NCBI GenBank assembly: GCA_037367355.1
Contig: CM074699.1
Coordinates: 1,860,001 to 1,924,000 of the forward strand
Length of the DNA stretch: 64,000 nucleotides
DNA from: Neoscytalidium dimidiatum
Lineage: Eukaryota > Ascomycota > Dothideomycetes > Botryosphaeriales > Botryosphaeriaceae
Direction of reading: 5' to 3'
Shown: positions 44,759 to 56,036 of the stretch, in pieces
How positions within the stretch are numbered: the first letter of the stretch is position 1
Layout: each line of letters opens with the position of its first letter
Notes under the pieces: model-generated
Seen by the model: only the letters and a program-made list of their open reading frames with translations
The model's database searches: none
Told to the model about the DNA's origin: nothing
Program-made: the position numbers and the translations under genes

Positions 44759-45866
44759 TGGCTTGGGGGGGGGGGGGGCGCGAGGGGTTTTTGTTGGTTC
44801 TTTCTTTTGCGGGATCCGCGGGCAGATTCATGCGGCGGACCCGGGATTTTCTTTCTTTCTCGACTCTTGATACCCTGTTCGCCGTCCCATTGGACGGTCA
44901 CTGTCGCATTTCATTGTTAGGGCTGTTATACACGCGTTTCACGACGGGGGGAAGGAAGGGCGGCCTGCGAATGCGGGGCGATGTTGGGAAGGGACCAGGC
45001 TTGTGTAGCTTTTTAAAATGGAGAGCGCCCGAGGGGGGCGGGGTAAGCATGTAACGGATGTGTGACGCGCGTGGGCCGGATTAGCTGGAGCGGGTGTCTT
45101 GAGTTGGTTTCACCGCGGGCGCGCAGGCGAGGTTGGCAGAGGTGTCGTTTGATGAAGCAGCCAACCGGCCCTAGCTCGCCGCTGGCCGCATGCTGCTGGC
45201 TGCTGGCTGCTGGCCTCCTCCATGCGTCGTAGCCGCAACGGGCAGCCCATACGCGAGCTCCGTCTGGTCCGCGCACCCGCCGCTTCAGGCCTGTGGGCGA
45301 GCTTGGCCCCGACCTGCGCGCCACCACCCGACGTTATGCGTGCCTGCGCCTGCCTTTTCGCGCCTGCTCCACCAACCCTCCCGCCCCCCCCCCTCCGCTC
45401 CTGCACCCTTCCGCCATTCCTTCTCCCAGACTTCCTCCTACTTCATCGCGTCGTCATGTCCTCCAGCGCCAACCCTCCTCGCTGGTGCTGATCCTCCTCC
45501 TCTTACATCTCCTCCGCTCGTTTGCTTCCCTTGCGCTTCGCTTCTCCAACGGTCCGCCGCCGGTGCCCGGACGTCTTTATGCACGCGTAACACTGCCTGT
45601 CTCAACTGCTTCCCTTCGTGCTGCACGCCCACGGCCACCGCGCCTTTTTTTTTTTTTCTGCAGCCAGCCACCTGCTGGTCCCAGGTGCTCACCAACTCTC
45701 TCTTCAGCCTTTCCTTTTTCAATCCGCCCTGCTTTGAAGCTGCTCAGTCAGCGCTGCATTAGCTCCGCATTCTCCGACCATTTACAACCAATCCGGATTT
45801 TTTGACCAGCCTTGACGGCTGTCCATTCTCCGCCCACTTGTGTAAAGTCGCTCCAAGTCCTCCGTC
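44759..45866. other. Intergenic region with G15 run and pyrimidine-rich leader
   Basis: About 1.1 kb. A run of about 15 G directly follows the kinesin stop codon (44764-44778). From about 45330 the DNA is very C/T-rich, as in long fungal 5' leaders, and includes a T run near 45646-45658. Open frames here (up to 190 codons, plus strand) are Pro/Ser/Ala-rich translations of that leader and are not called genes. Confidence 0.55.
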
Positions 45867-47823
45867 ATGCTTATTTCCTCTCCCCACTCGCCCAGCATGC
45901 ACGCCCGAAAGAATCACCATCTCTCCATCAACTCGCCCTCAACCTCCGCCCTGCCCCCGAGCGGTCTCCTCACCCCGCGTACCCCTCGATCCGCCCGTGG
46001 CGGCGACCCTCTGCGCGATCCGCTCCTGCTTGGACGCTCGCCCCCGCCTTCTCCCGGTCTGCCGCCCCTGGGACCCAAGGGTTCGAAAAGGTCTCCGTCC
46101 AACTATTCGCGCCTGCTCCGTAAGCTCCTGGTAGTTTTCTGCGGTATCATCTTCCTAGGATGGCTGGGCGTGCGTCATTGGTTCTACGCGCACGGTGGTC
46201 ACAACGGTGTCACCTACCAAACGGCGGACGGTTCAGAGTATGAGATGGTCGGAGGCAGCCTATTACCGGATGAGCCATCCGTAGTGGGCATGACGGACCA
46301 GAAGGGTAGAACCAGATGGTCCATCTCCATCCCTACCGACTCCGAGTTCCCTCTCCGCCCCGGTCAGTATCAAGAGCTGTGCGCCCAGGCGAAGGAGATT
46401 GCAACGACCATCCACGGGAAAGGCAATCACCACAAGGGCTACTACTACATTGATCCACACTACCTCGATGTCGGCGATGCCATGGAGCAAGGCCTCCTGC
46501 CAAAGCCCAAGGGACATGCTAACATGGTCTCTGCTGTGGGCTGGGACGACAGGCTTATGGGACGGGGCAACACGTACGATGGCAAAAAGATGGAGGTGTG
46601 TGAGACGAGCATGACTTTCGTCATGGAGACGTCGGATGCTGGTATGGGCAAAACGCTGATGGCTATGTGGATGGCGTATGGGCTTGCTCGCATGGAGGGG
46701 CGGGCCTTTTTCGTTGACGATACGAGATGGTAAGCCTTAATTGCTCTGTTGACGTGGCCGATCAATTTTACTGACTCTACACAGGCCTTACGGAAACTAC
46801 ACGAGCTATTTCCAGCCACCGCCCGCTCCGTCCTGCCTCCCACCAATGACCAGCCAGGTCGTCCCTTGCCCCCACCACGCCAAGCACCTGATGGTTTCCG
46901 CCGCTATGATTCGGACCACTTTTGGCCATGCTTTTGTTGAGGAGTACGAAGATCCCCGGAAGATGCAAGTCCAACGCCAACACAAGATTTTCGGCATGGT
47001 CCGTGACGGTTACGAGGCCCTTTTCCGTCTGCGCGACGAAGACGCCAATTACGTTCTGGAGCGTACCCGCAGTCTCTACGAGCCTGTCATTGAAAAGGGA
47101 GGTGTCAACATTGGAATGCACGTCCGCCGAGGAGACCGTCATCCCTTCGAGTTCCAGTATTCGAAGGACTACATCCCGCTTGATCGCTTCATGCAGGGCG
47201 TGCAATATTACATTGCCGAACACTACGGCCCTTCGTTGCCGGGCAACACTACTGAAGACGCCAAGGTCACCCGAGATGCTCATGATGGCCCAATCAACGC
47301 TCTGAAGACCCCTGTAGCGGCGGCAACCCACGAGGGTCAGCCCGACCTTCTCGCCTTGACTTCATCTCAGGCTATTCTGGCATCCGATGATCCGGACGTC
47401 TACACGGCGCCCGAAATGGCGGGTGCCGTGCGTGCTCAGGACCGTATCGTGCTGGCAAGCAAGAAGACGCTCGAGGCTTCTGGGGCGAAGAACAAGAACC
47501 GCTACATCGACGAGATCTCGGGATGGGAGGGCGGCTTCTACCGCGACGTTTTCTGGAGCCTTGGCCGCTCGAAGACCAACAACGCCGAAACGGGTGACAA
47601 GAACGGCGAGCCCAGCGAGCAGGCGCTCAAGATGCGTGAGCTCGTGGGGCGCGCATATCTTTTGGATCTTGCGGTGCTGGCCAAGGCGGATCAGGTCATG
47701 TGCACATTGAGCGCGACAGGCTGCAGGATCTTGGCTGTCATGATGGGGTGGGAGCAGGCGATCGAGCAGGGTGCGTGGAGGAATGTGGATGGGGAGTGGA
47801 GTTGGAGGGGTATTGATTGGTGA
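45867..47823 (+). CDS. Type II membrane glycosyltransferase, GT23 (alpha-1,6-fucosyltransferase)-like
   Basis: Exons 45867-46729 and 46785-47823 (intron GTAAGC/ACAG) give 633 aa. A Ser/Pro-rich cytosolic tail (1-80) precedes one membrane anchor (about 86-105, LLVVFCGIIFLGWLGV), then a lumenal domain: the layout of Golgi transferases. INIGMHVRRGDR-like VNIGMHVRRGDRHPFEF (His400-Arg406) is the nucleotide-sugar-binding motif shared by GT23 fucosyltransferases and NodZ, and LAKADQVMCTLSATGCRILAVMMGW resembles the conserved C-terminal Ser/Gly acceptor-side motif. The ETSDAGMGKTLMAMWMAYGLA segment sits where the fold's first Rossmann half begins. Ascomycetes are not known for core fucosylation, so the donor and acceptor are open. 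Start at 45867; the Met at 45897 is an alternative. Confidence 0.72.
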
Positions 47824-49700
47824 CTTGAACCGTTGAGGGTGTCTGACTATCAGAGGAGGTGAGTCCGGTGAAAGAGACGGAAGAAGCCGTTTACCATCAA
47901 CAGCATCGGCATAATTATACCACATGGGCAGGGTACATATCAAGCGTTGCATTGCAGGCGTTGCGCATCTACATAGTTTTCCCTTTTTTTTTTTTTCCCC
48001 TTTCGTTTGCCCTGTCGAGGAGGTTGCGTAGAAGAGAGAAAATCGTTGGGTTCTGTGTGTGTGCGGGGCTACTACTACGATACCCTTTGCTATCTCGGCG
48101 GTAGAAAAATTGAGATTGGATTTTGTTGTTGCATTTTGCTGATTGGGTGTGAGCTGTGATTGTCAAGTCCGTGGGGCTGTGCAGAATTGACAAGATGGAA
48201 GCTCAATTTCAGGACGATATGATGATTCCCGATATGTTAACTTTTGATGAAGTTACCAATGAGCCTAAGCAACTGACTCACTTAGATCGATGTCGGCTGA
48301 TCATGTAAGAGTGATACAGCGCTGCTTGGCGATGCTGTGGACCGATCATGTCACAGCAGCAGCAGCAGCGGGTGAGGCGTCCAACGGTTGAGACTACGAA
48401 GCGTTAGATCGGCGGCGGCGGAACACACGGTAGTACATCTGCGGGGTCAGGCATATCCCGTGCGTATGTAAGTGATTGGCGGCGGCTTGCTTGAGGACCG
48501 GGGTTGGAAGGGCGCGGGGATACTCGGATGGCTTCCCTTTCCGGCGATAGGATCTGCTCGGAGGGAGCCAATCTAACAGCGTCGCCTTGGCACCTATTTG
48601 AGACTTCCGGCGGATGGAGGATGGGAGCCAACGGTTCGCTCGGTCCCGCCAGGTGAATTAAAGTCCGGGTTGGCTATGAGGGTGGTGGATGGCCGCTAAG
48701 CATACCGATTGGCCCGTGGCAGGGGTGAGCGTCCCCCCGATCCGCATGGTGTTGCAGCTCTCGCCACTTTCATCTCCTGCGCCGTTTGGCTCTGGGAAGT
48801 CCCACCCGGACCGATGTCATCCGTTGATTTGGACTGTCAATCTGTAGGAACCACCCGTTCAGCCTTGGCCATCTTCGGAGGCTACGGTCGGCCTTTTGCC
48901 TCTGAGTGGTTCTATACAATCCCATCTCTTGGAAGCTTTCTCTGATCATTTCAATTGGTCCCCCGCGTGTTCATATATCCGTTACTTGCTCATCTCTTCC
49001 TATCTTCGTTCGCACTTCCTGCACCTCGGACGCGGTTGTCCGCTTTGCATTGCGTCTTTAAGGTTCCCCAGCTGTATGCGCCCCACCGACGATCGATGAT
49101 CGACGACAAGGCCACCAGGTCGGTTATGCGGCCGCCCGCGACTGAGAGATTCCGGCCGATGTATCTCTCCGGCATCTCAACAATGTGCATCTGGTGCGGT
49201 CACTGCAACATGATCGGGTCTCTTTGTCAGCGCCACTGGACGCCGAGGTTACTCATTTATCTATCTCCTCTCTCGGCGCTGTTCTCTTGTCTGACCTTAG
49301 CTGGGTCCAACCGGCTTCTTGTCAAGAAGCACGATGCTCTACGGCTAGATACAGCCTCATGCTGATACACCGTGAAATTTCATTTCACCCAGCGCACTGC
49401 TGTTGTGGATCTTTGGAGTAGTCGTCTCGGAAAACCTACTCGACGACCCAACTGAGAGTGGACTTCCATATTCGAGGGCACACCGCACGGCCCGGAGACT
49501 TTCGACTTATCGGTAGTTCAATCCCACTTGCCTCTCTTAAGCATCCTATCCTATGCTCGACCCTGATCACCTCGTGCATTTGCGCGGAGTGAAGAACGGG
49601 GAACACACTCGAGAGCCTTAGGTCTCCTCGAGAAAGGCCAAAGTCCCTTACTTAGACCTCAATATCCAAGCTGTATAGCTACGCAACCTGGCCTGAAGTT
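47824..49700. other. Gene-poor region, left part
   Basis: 3' flank of the glycosyltransferase gene with a T run near 47983-47997 and a short CAG-type repeat near 48354-48371. The rest has scattered open frames of at most 136 codons without domains or continuous splice structure. No RNA gene recognised. Confidence 0.5.
48354..48371. repeat. (AGC)n trinucleotide repeat
   Basis: About six AGC/CAG units in the gene-poor region. Microsatellite only. Confidence 0.8.
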
Positions 49701-49742
49701 AATTCATATGACCTCAGCCCAGAAAACCCCAGTTAGCAGGAA

Positions 49743-51321
49743 ATGGATTATCATAGAAAGGCATCACCAATCCCATCGTTATCACCTCTACAGGGTATTC
49801 GACTTACGCTGACCAACGTCCGTCCACGTATGACGGAAACCCACCCGTGCCGAAATGAATCCATGGTTAAGGCATCTCCCCCCGTCCGACAGATTGATGG
49901 ACTTATTACTGATCAAACTCATTCTCGAAACTGCCGTCCCCTGTTGTCGGCAGCTTGTAAGTGAGGTTTCCTTCCATCGCGACGGAACGTAACCTCAATC
50001 TGTCTCAATAGCAGTGGCGGCGCTTCCGTGGAGTCTGCCCTGATTGCCGGTATTGCTGTGCCAGATTCGTGTGGAACCGTTATCCCTGTTGTGGAAAGGG
50101 CTTGCAAGCGCGAACACAACTTGCCTAATCCTCTAGAACCGAGTCAAGGCTGCTCTCGAAAGCCTGGGTGGGTGATGGTACCCAGCTTGTAGCGTGCTGG
50201 GGGCTACAGTTTTCCTTTCCGACCCCTACTAATATCTTATCGTTAGGCTTCGCAATTGCACCATGGCCGCTCCAAGCCTAGGCCGCGACCTCCTTGTAAT
50301 GGATGCTCCTCCGCAATGGATTGTCACCGAGCACATTCTAGCCGACTGGTGCGTTGGTGATGCAGGTTGTCATTAGTATCTGGGAAAGTTGTCCAAAAAC
50401 ATCCGCACGTCTGATTTCGCCCTCGCTATTGGCCACGACCCGGTCTCAAACGCTTTCAATCGCTTTCCACATGTCCTTTGAGCTTTGGGTATCCTTTGTG
50501 GTCCTCCAGGCATGGATTCGACCAGATCTGTTCGTCTTAGCTCCGAGAGCGTTTGGTTCAGGAACGTCACTGATGTTGATGGCTTCGACTCCTAAAGCAT
50601 CTCTCCCGTGTCCCACATCCAGGCTCTCTGTAGGTATAACGAAAAATATGTGCTTGGACGTCGAGGAGGTTGAAGGTCGAAATTTAGTTTCATCTTAAAG
50701 CCTCAGGCTACGTCATCATGCCGCAGGCAACAGTCAAAAGACTTATCCAAGGCACACCTCTTGAACTGCTGCAAAATCTACGGTCCTTGTGCGGGGTCAC
50801 TTCTTTTGACGGTTACATGAGATTCAACAGTTACGCCCAGGCCGGGCTTGCTCAAGCGAATCAGTCCCTGCGGCACAACAATTCTCTCTACGCCTACCAT
50901 TGACGTCGATTGTATGTTCAGTGGGCTTGGTGTAATCGATGCGTGGCACCAGTGTGCACTCGATGACAAGCAGAAAACACGAACCCACTCACCAGCTACT
51001 GAGCGCCAGCCCAGTCCTCCACTATCACCTCCGCCGAATCCAAACGCCACCCCAAATGTAGGCTCGTCCAACTTTGACCTCTTCAGCGAGTCACCCGATG
51101 CTATAATGGTGACGAGTGCTTCGGAACGCCCTGTTCTCACCCGTCAGCATAGTCTTGTGCCTGCTACCCACTCATTTCCACCACGAGACGAGAGAACAGC
51201 TTCGTCGTCATCAGTCGAGCAGCAGACTACCAGCGATGACTCACCTGCTGTAGATGATGTTAGAGGTGGAACAGGAAGAGAGAAGGCGAACAACAGATAT
51301 GTAGGAGAAGGAGGTGAATAG
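49743..51321 (+). pseudogene. Decayed coding relic of unknown family
   Basis: Several plus-strand frames read like ordinary protein but are broken by stops and frame changes. Pieces: a Cys-rich stretch (VCPDCRYCCARFVW and PCCGKG) near 50015-50110; from ATG 50263, LGRDLLVMDAPPQWIVTEHIL; after a possible intron, IRTSDFALAIGHDPVSNAFNRFPH, then a TGA, then more protein-like sequence with further TAA and TGA; at 50718-50903, a piece with ATVKRLIQGTPLELLQNLRSLC; and in another frame at 50848-51321, a Ser/Pro-rich C-terminal-like frame. A convincing intron end (CTACTAATATCTTATCGTTAG) stands just before 50250. Several stops could come from C-to-T change (CAA, CGA to TAA, TGA). I cannot name the ancestor. 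It could instead be a living gene with introns that I failed to trace. Confidence 0.4.
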
Positions 51322-51399
51322 GGTGAAGAAGAGATAATACAGGAAGAATAAGGTGAGAGGGAGTCAGCAAGGAGGAAACGCAAGGCTGGCATCCCTCCT

Positions 51400-53000
51400 G
51401 CGCACCCACGTTCTCACCAACCACGAGCAACATGTCCGCAAAGCTACCGGCATCATAGCCGCTAACAGACGCGTTCGACTAATCGGCCTTTACCGTATAG
51501 TAACATTTATAGCGAAGACGTTGTAAGAGACTTACGATATTGTCGACTTCCGTACCTCTAAAATCCCCATTCCTTGTGGAAATTTTACCCCGATTCCGGG
51601 CTTGCAGCTGCACCGCAGCCATTGGTATAGTCTCTATCCCTTGAGATACGGTAGTTAGCGGTTTAGCGGCGACAGTAGCTTGAGAAAGCACTTTAATGCT
51701 ATATATCGCGCGCAATCTCGCCGAACGGGTAGACTAAGAAAGGTTTCTTGGACTCTAGTATGGGAGAACGAAGAGCCAATAGTTTATGAAGTGTATTGTC
51801 AGCGCTTCTTCCTCTCCGGTCACTAGAGCTCTTTCTTTTAAGTAGCCGCTAATGAAAGGTGAAGAGACGAATATCGACGAACCTGTCGAGAAAGTGACTT
51901 TATTGGAGACCTAATCGACAAACAACTTAGCGATAGCAGCCGTGAGCTCGAGGCGGCTAGCCGGACGTTTCGAAACTTTACTAGCAACGCCTAAGTCCAC
52001 TCCTTAGCTCGATATAACCCTCTGGGCTCACTAACGTCTGTACCTGCGTGCCGGGCATCCCCGCGCGATACTTTCACTTCAAAGCAACATGGAATCTGTG
52101 CACAAGTTGATACTTCTATAGCTCCGGATGCAGCATGCTCTATAGACATCGATTAAAGTTCTACACCTCTTTTGCTGCACAAATCATTCCAGCATGGCCG
52201 TCTATCGCCCGTTTTCAGCAGAGTGCATCTTCTTGGCGCAACGGAATTTTTCCGCTACAGCGCAAATATTGATCTCCCACAAATTCTATTACTCATAAGA
52301 GAACCTTAATAGAGCCTTACAGCCCCACCGAGACACTAGGGAGTTAATGTTTTAATAATATGTCCAGCGTGACGCGAAAGTTCGCTACGTAGGTCGGTAC
52401 ATCCAAACGGATCTATAAGCTAATCCCGGCTAGCTCACTACATACCGACTGTAATATATCTGAAATCCTTCGCGCTACTATCTCAGGCTGCGGCTGTCTT
52501 TGGTATAGTGCTCAGTTATCACAATATAATGTAAGCACATACTCGAAACCCTGTCTTGGCGTGAATTACCCTTTCGTACAGTGAAACTCACCGAGTACGT
52601 GCTACTCACGGCTAAGGGCTAGAGAAGCTTCAAGTAATATTTTCTATATGAAATTTGAAGTGCCTTTCATACCCGTGCTGTAGTAGAGGACCGACCTCGA
52701 GTGTCTCCATATCGTAAAGGGATCGACCGAGAGCTCGATCAAGACGATTGGAACTTTTTTACTGCAACTTGGAAAACAGAGAAGGATTGGCTGTAAAATA
52801 GTCCTACGTTGATGATAAGTTTATAAACTTTCGAGGGAAAACTTGGGATGCTGATTGTTCGAAGTTGTTTCGGCACGGTGGATTTTTCGTCACACAGGGA
52901 CAGACGTCAACCTTGACTTCATGTGCATTTGATTTGATGTCACCTTGAGCACGGACGTGATATAAAGCAAAGAAAAAGAGTTTTCGTACTCGCTTTGTGC
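51400..53000. other. TA-rich, stop-dense tract, probably RIP-damaged repeat
   Basis: From about 51.7 to 53.0 kb no frame of 60 codons is open on either strand, unlike any other stretch of this size here. TpA dinucleotides and TAG/TAA triplets are very frequent. Repeat-induced point mutation (C-to-T at CpA) produces this in old transposons of Pezizomycotina. No terminal repeats or recognisable transposase remain, so the element type is unknown. Confidence 0.5.
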
Positions 53001-53036
53001 ATGCAAGAAACTATCATATTAAGGTTCAGAATAGAA

Positions 53037-53073
53037 AGGAAAAAGAAAAGAAAAGAAAAGAAAAGAAAAGAAA
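53037..53073. repeat. (AAAAG)n pentanucleotide microsatellite
   Basis: About seven units of AAAAG/GAAAA just downstream of the hypothetical minus-strand gene. Confidence 0.9.
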
Positions 53074-53125
53074 CACTTCTAAAGAAAAGACCTCCATGTC
53101 AAATTTGGCTTCTCCTCGAAGGCGA

Positions 53126-54118
53126 CTAACCAGAGTCGAGTTTTTTGTGTGCTATCAACTTCGCCTCAACCCTACTGTCCTCCACCCTCTTCAGCACGGA
53201 GCCCGTGAAAGGCATCCGCAAGGATCTCAGTCCCCGACCGCGAGACGTCTTACCGGAGGCTACAGCGCTCCGCTCGGTCGCCGGGCCGGACGGCAGACGC
53301 GTGCTGCTGCTGTCGGAGTCGGGGACGGCGCGGGGAGCGGACGAGTGGGCGCGGCGCGGCCGGTAGTTCTCGTCTTTGGGGATGGGGACGGGCTTGCGGG
53401 CCACGATGCTCGCGGGCCGACGTCTGCCTGGGACAGCGGCGGCGAGCGGCCTGCCAGGGATTGGGGCCGTATTGCGGCTACTTCGTGTGGTTGGCGGAGG
53501 TCGTGGCGGTGGCGGGAGAGGGCCGTTGGGTGCTGGTCCCGGGCAAGGCGGGAGGACGCGGCGTGAGAAGGGTGAGGGCTCTGCGGATGGTTTGTGAGGA
53601 TGGCGCTCGTGCGGAGTTCTTTTACGGATCTCCAGCGGAGCCGGGGTCAGCGATGGATCGAGGAGGGGATCTAAGCCAATGACAATATCAGTGCGGCTGC
53701 TTCGCGAAGTGCGAAGATCATCCACCGCCGTGATGCGGCGCAGCGTGGATTGCTTTCCGCTGACGGGATCGATTGTAGAAACTAGCCCACGCATCGACCT
53801 GACTATGCGGATTGATTGCTGCCCGTCCCGCCTCTGCACGGTTTCAGGAACAGCTCTCACCTCTACGCGGTGCACTTTCGTCTCCCTCATGATCTCAAGT
53901 CCGCCTTCGGGGGATGCCAACGTATCTGAGCGCTCGCGACTGACGCTTCTGAATGAAGACCTCATTGCGTCTGATGCACAGAGCCTATTGACCATCTCTG
54001 GTTCGTCGTACTTACTACCGAACTGGGGCGGGAACATGCTTGAGCTCTCACGATCTGAAGGTGTCGGACTCAGGGACTTTAAGTAATTCCACGTGCGAGT
54101 GCTGTTTACCTTTCCCAT
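53126..54118 (-). CDS. Disordered hypothetical protein
   Basis: One open frame of 330 codons from MGKVNSTRTWNYLKSLSPTPSDRESS. It is Ser/Arg/Pro-rich and basic, with a proline tract (GPLPPPPRPPPTT) and several Arg-Ser clusters; no signal peptide, membrane span or known domain. A central part (RRDGQQSIRIVRSMRGLVSTIDPVSGKQSTLRRI) is more ordered. Composition suggests a real, largely disordered protein rather than an artefact, and it is the only long frame beside the RIP-like tract. The short plus-strand overlapping frames are Gly-rich mirror translations. Splicing near both ends cannot be excluded (a GTAAAC donor lies near the start). Confidence 0.5.
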   Translation of the reverse strand: MGKVNSTRTWNYLKSLSPTPSDRESSSMFPPQFGSKYDEPEMVNRLCASDAMRSSFRSVSRERSDTLASPEGGLEIMRETKVHRVEVRAVPETVQRRDGQQSIRIVRSMRGLVSTIDPVSGKQSTLRRITAVDDLRTSRSSRTDIVIGLDPLLDPSLTPAPLEIRKRTPHERHPHKPSAEPSPFSRRVLPPCPGPAPNGPLPPPPRPPPTTRSSRNTAPIPGRPLAAAVPGRRRPASIVARKPVPIPKDENYRPRRAHSSAPRAVPDSDSSSTRLPSGPATERSAVASGKTSRGRGLRSLRMPFTGSVLKRVEDSRVEAKLIAHKKLDSG

Positions 54119-54493
54119 TGTACAAGTACAGACGATGAACCAATAAGTAGCTGGGGGTGTTGCTGTGTCTGAGTGTGTACGGTATGAGCCAAAAGCTGCA
54201 AGTATCTCAGCATCGATGTGAACAGCACAGGTTCGACGTTATACTATTCGAGCCACATACCTTCAGCATTATATAGCATGAGCCTGGTGCGCAATCATGG
54301 CATTGTACATGCAAAGTGTCAGTGTGGTCACATAAAGGCATTGTTCTATGTGGTTAATGCTTTGTCTCGCCGTAACACTTCTGTGGTGTTTTAGACGAGG
54401 AGTATAATCGGACACAGCTTTTCATTGTAAAGAAAAGCGCAAACAAAGAATATAGATACAAGAAGCGAAATACAGACGTCTCGTTGATCTCGC
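54119..54493. other. Intergenic region, hypothetical gene promoter / xylanase 3' end
   Basis: About 0.37 kb of AT-richer DNA between two minus-strand genes. No gene or repeat seen. Confidence 0.55.
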
Positions 54494-55590
54494 TCACAGC
54501 GCGTTTATGATAGCAGTGTAAGCGGCCTTCGGCTGGTACGAAGCATCGAAGAGCAGTGGAGTGCTGCTCGCCCTCCAGCTGTTCGCATCACTGACGCCCC
54601 AGACCGTGATACCGACACAATTGTCGATGTTCAAGCACGCATTGGTGACAGCGACGTAGTCATCAGCAGGTGCGCTGGCAATGTCGAGCTCTGTTATGGC
54701 GCACTCGGAAGCAGCGGCGCATAGAGCCTGCATAGCGGCAGCAGTGCCAGAGGAGCCACCCGCCGACAAGTGAGACTGAGAGCCAATACCATCAATCGGG
54801 ACGCCAGCGGCGATCCATTCCTTGACCTTGCTAATAAGGCCGGTCGTCTTGGCGTAGGTCGCGCTATCGAGGCTGGAGATTACGGATGTTTTAGCGCCTG
54901 ATAGAATATCTATTTCAGTTGCGAATGAACATACTTGTAGTCGTTGATGTACAGCTTGGCGTCAGGATCAGCGGCGCGCGCGGCCTCAAAGGCAATGCGA
55001 ACAAAGTCTTCACCGAGCACATTGTAGAAGACTGATGATCTGAGAGAGCCATCCTCGTTGAATATCTCATTCACGACATCCTGGAAGCATGCTGTAAGCG
55101 CAAGCATTGAATGGGGATCCACTGACAGGCGACTAGAACGTACCCAGGCATAGATCTTTCCCTTGTATCTTCCAATCTCCGTCGAGACGTGGTTCTGAAT
55201 GACTTCCGTCAAGGTGTTCTTGTCTGTGATGCTGCTGACCCACGAAGGCAACTGCGAGTGCCAGACCGTGGTGTGTCCGCGGATGAGCTTGTTGTTGGAA
55301 GTGGCAAAGTCGACAAGGTAGTCGGCACCGGCGAAGTTGAAGTTTCCTTGAGACGGCTCGGTGCTGTCCCACTTCATGCTGTTTTCAGGCGTAACCTGGC
55401 CGAAATCGGCTTTGATGATGTCGGCATTGGAGCCGGTTGTGAGAGTGCCCTGGTCGGCGCAGGTACCAAAGTACTTCTTGCCCTTGGCAACGAACTTGTC
55501 ATTGATACTCTCTGCGGCCTGGCGTGGAAGGACGGCACCGAAGGCAGCCGGCAAGGTGGCAAGAAGAGCGAGTGTATTGTACCCGTGCAT
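54494..55590 (-). CDS. Secreted endo-1,4-beta-xylanase, GH10
   Basis: Exons in transcript order 55590-55144, 55080-54935 and 54872-54494 give 323 aa; introns GTACGT/CCAG and GTATGT/CCAG keep frame. Start [19 protein letters not shown] is a signal peptide; an earlier in-frame Met would spoil it. A PRQAA segment suggests a short propeptide. The GH10 barrel is complete: [53 protein letters not shown] with acid/base Glu154, KLYINDYN, and ITELDIA with nucleophile Glu259, then [14 protein letters not shown]. It cleaves internal beta-1,4 bonds of xylan outside the cell. No carbohydrate-binding module. A TATATAAA box and XlnR-type sites lie upstream. Confidence 0.96.
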
Positions 55591-56036
55591 TTTGAAGGAA
55601 AGAGAGACTGGCTGTGAGATGGTATGGCATTCCAAGGGGGGAGCAGCTCAGCATTTATATAAGAGCATTCTCGGAGAACAAAGCAATATCTGCTCGAATC
55701 ACGGACGTAGCCGCTTCTCCCGTGCCAAAAAGGGATGTTTTGTTCAAAACCGTTACGGAGGCAGCATCCAATGCCGTAGCGGTGGGACGATGTTTCAACA
55801 GAAGAATACGGAATACGGGCGATGATGATTGGTTCCGGCGTACCCTGCCGCCTATCCGAAACGTTTCAACTCCCATCTATTAAGGATATGATCATCTCAA
55901 TTGAATGCGGCTAATAAAGAGGCGAATAGTCGGCTAAAATGCATGATTCAAAGTGGAGTTCGATGTTTTACCCGGAGAAGGTGGCATCACTATTCTCCAT
56001 ACTGCTGACGACTCCGTGAGAACAGCTAAGCAACGT
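55591..56036 (-). promoter_or_regulatory. Xylanase promoter with TATA box and XlnR-type sites
   Basis: Minus-strand TATATAAA at 55661-55654, 64-71 bases upstream of the ATG. GGCTAA at 55909-55914 and GGCTAAA at 55932-55937 (plus-strand sequence, 23 bases apart) match the XlnR/Xyr1 core GGCTAAA. Two degenerate CreA matches (SYGGRG) at 55953-55958 and 55972-55977 are weak evidence, since that motif is common. The isocitrate lyase gene ends just beyond. Confidence 0.6.

Noticed and set aside
45190..45805. 170-190 codon plus-strand frames before the glycosyltransferase
   Set aside because: Translation of a C/T-rich leader giving Pro/Ser/Ala sequence; no homology-like motif.
49480..49540. Possible tRNA B-box-like sequence (GGTAGTTCAATCCCAC)
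   Set aside because: No matching A box at the right distance and no cloverleaf could be drawn. Scanning other GTTCNANNC-like spots (e.g. 1432, 17026, 54231) gave no tRNA either.
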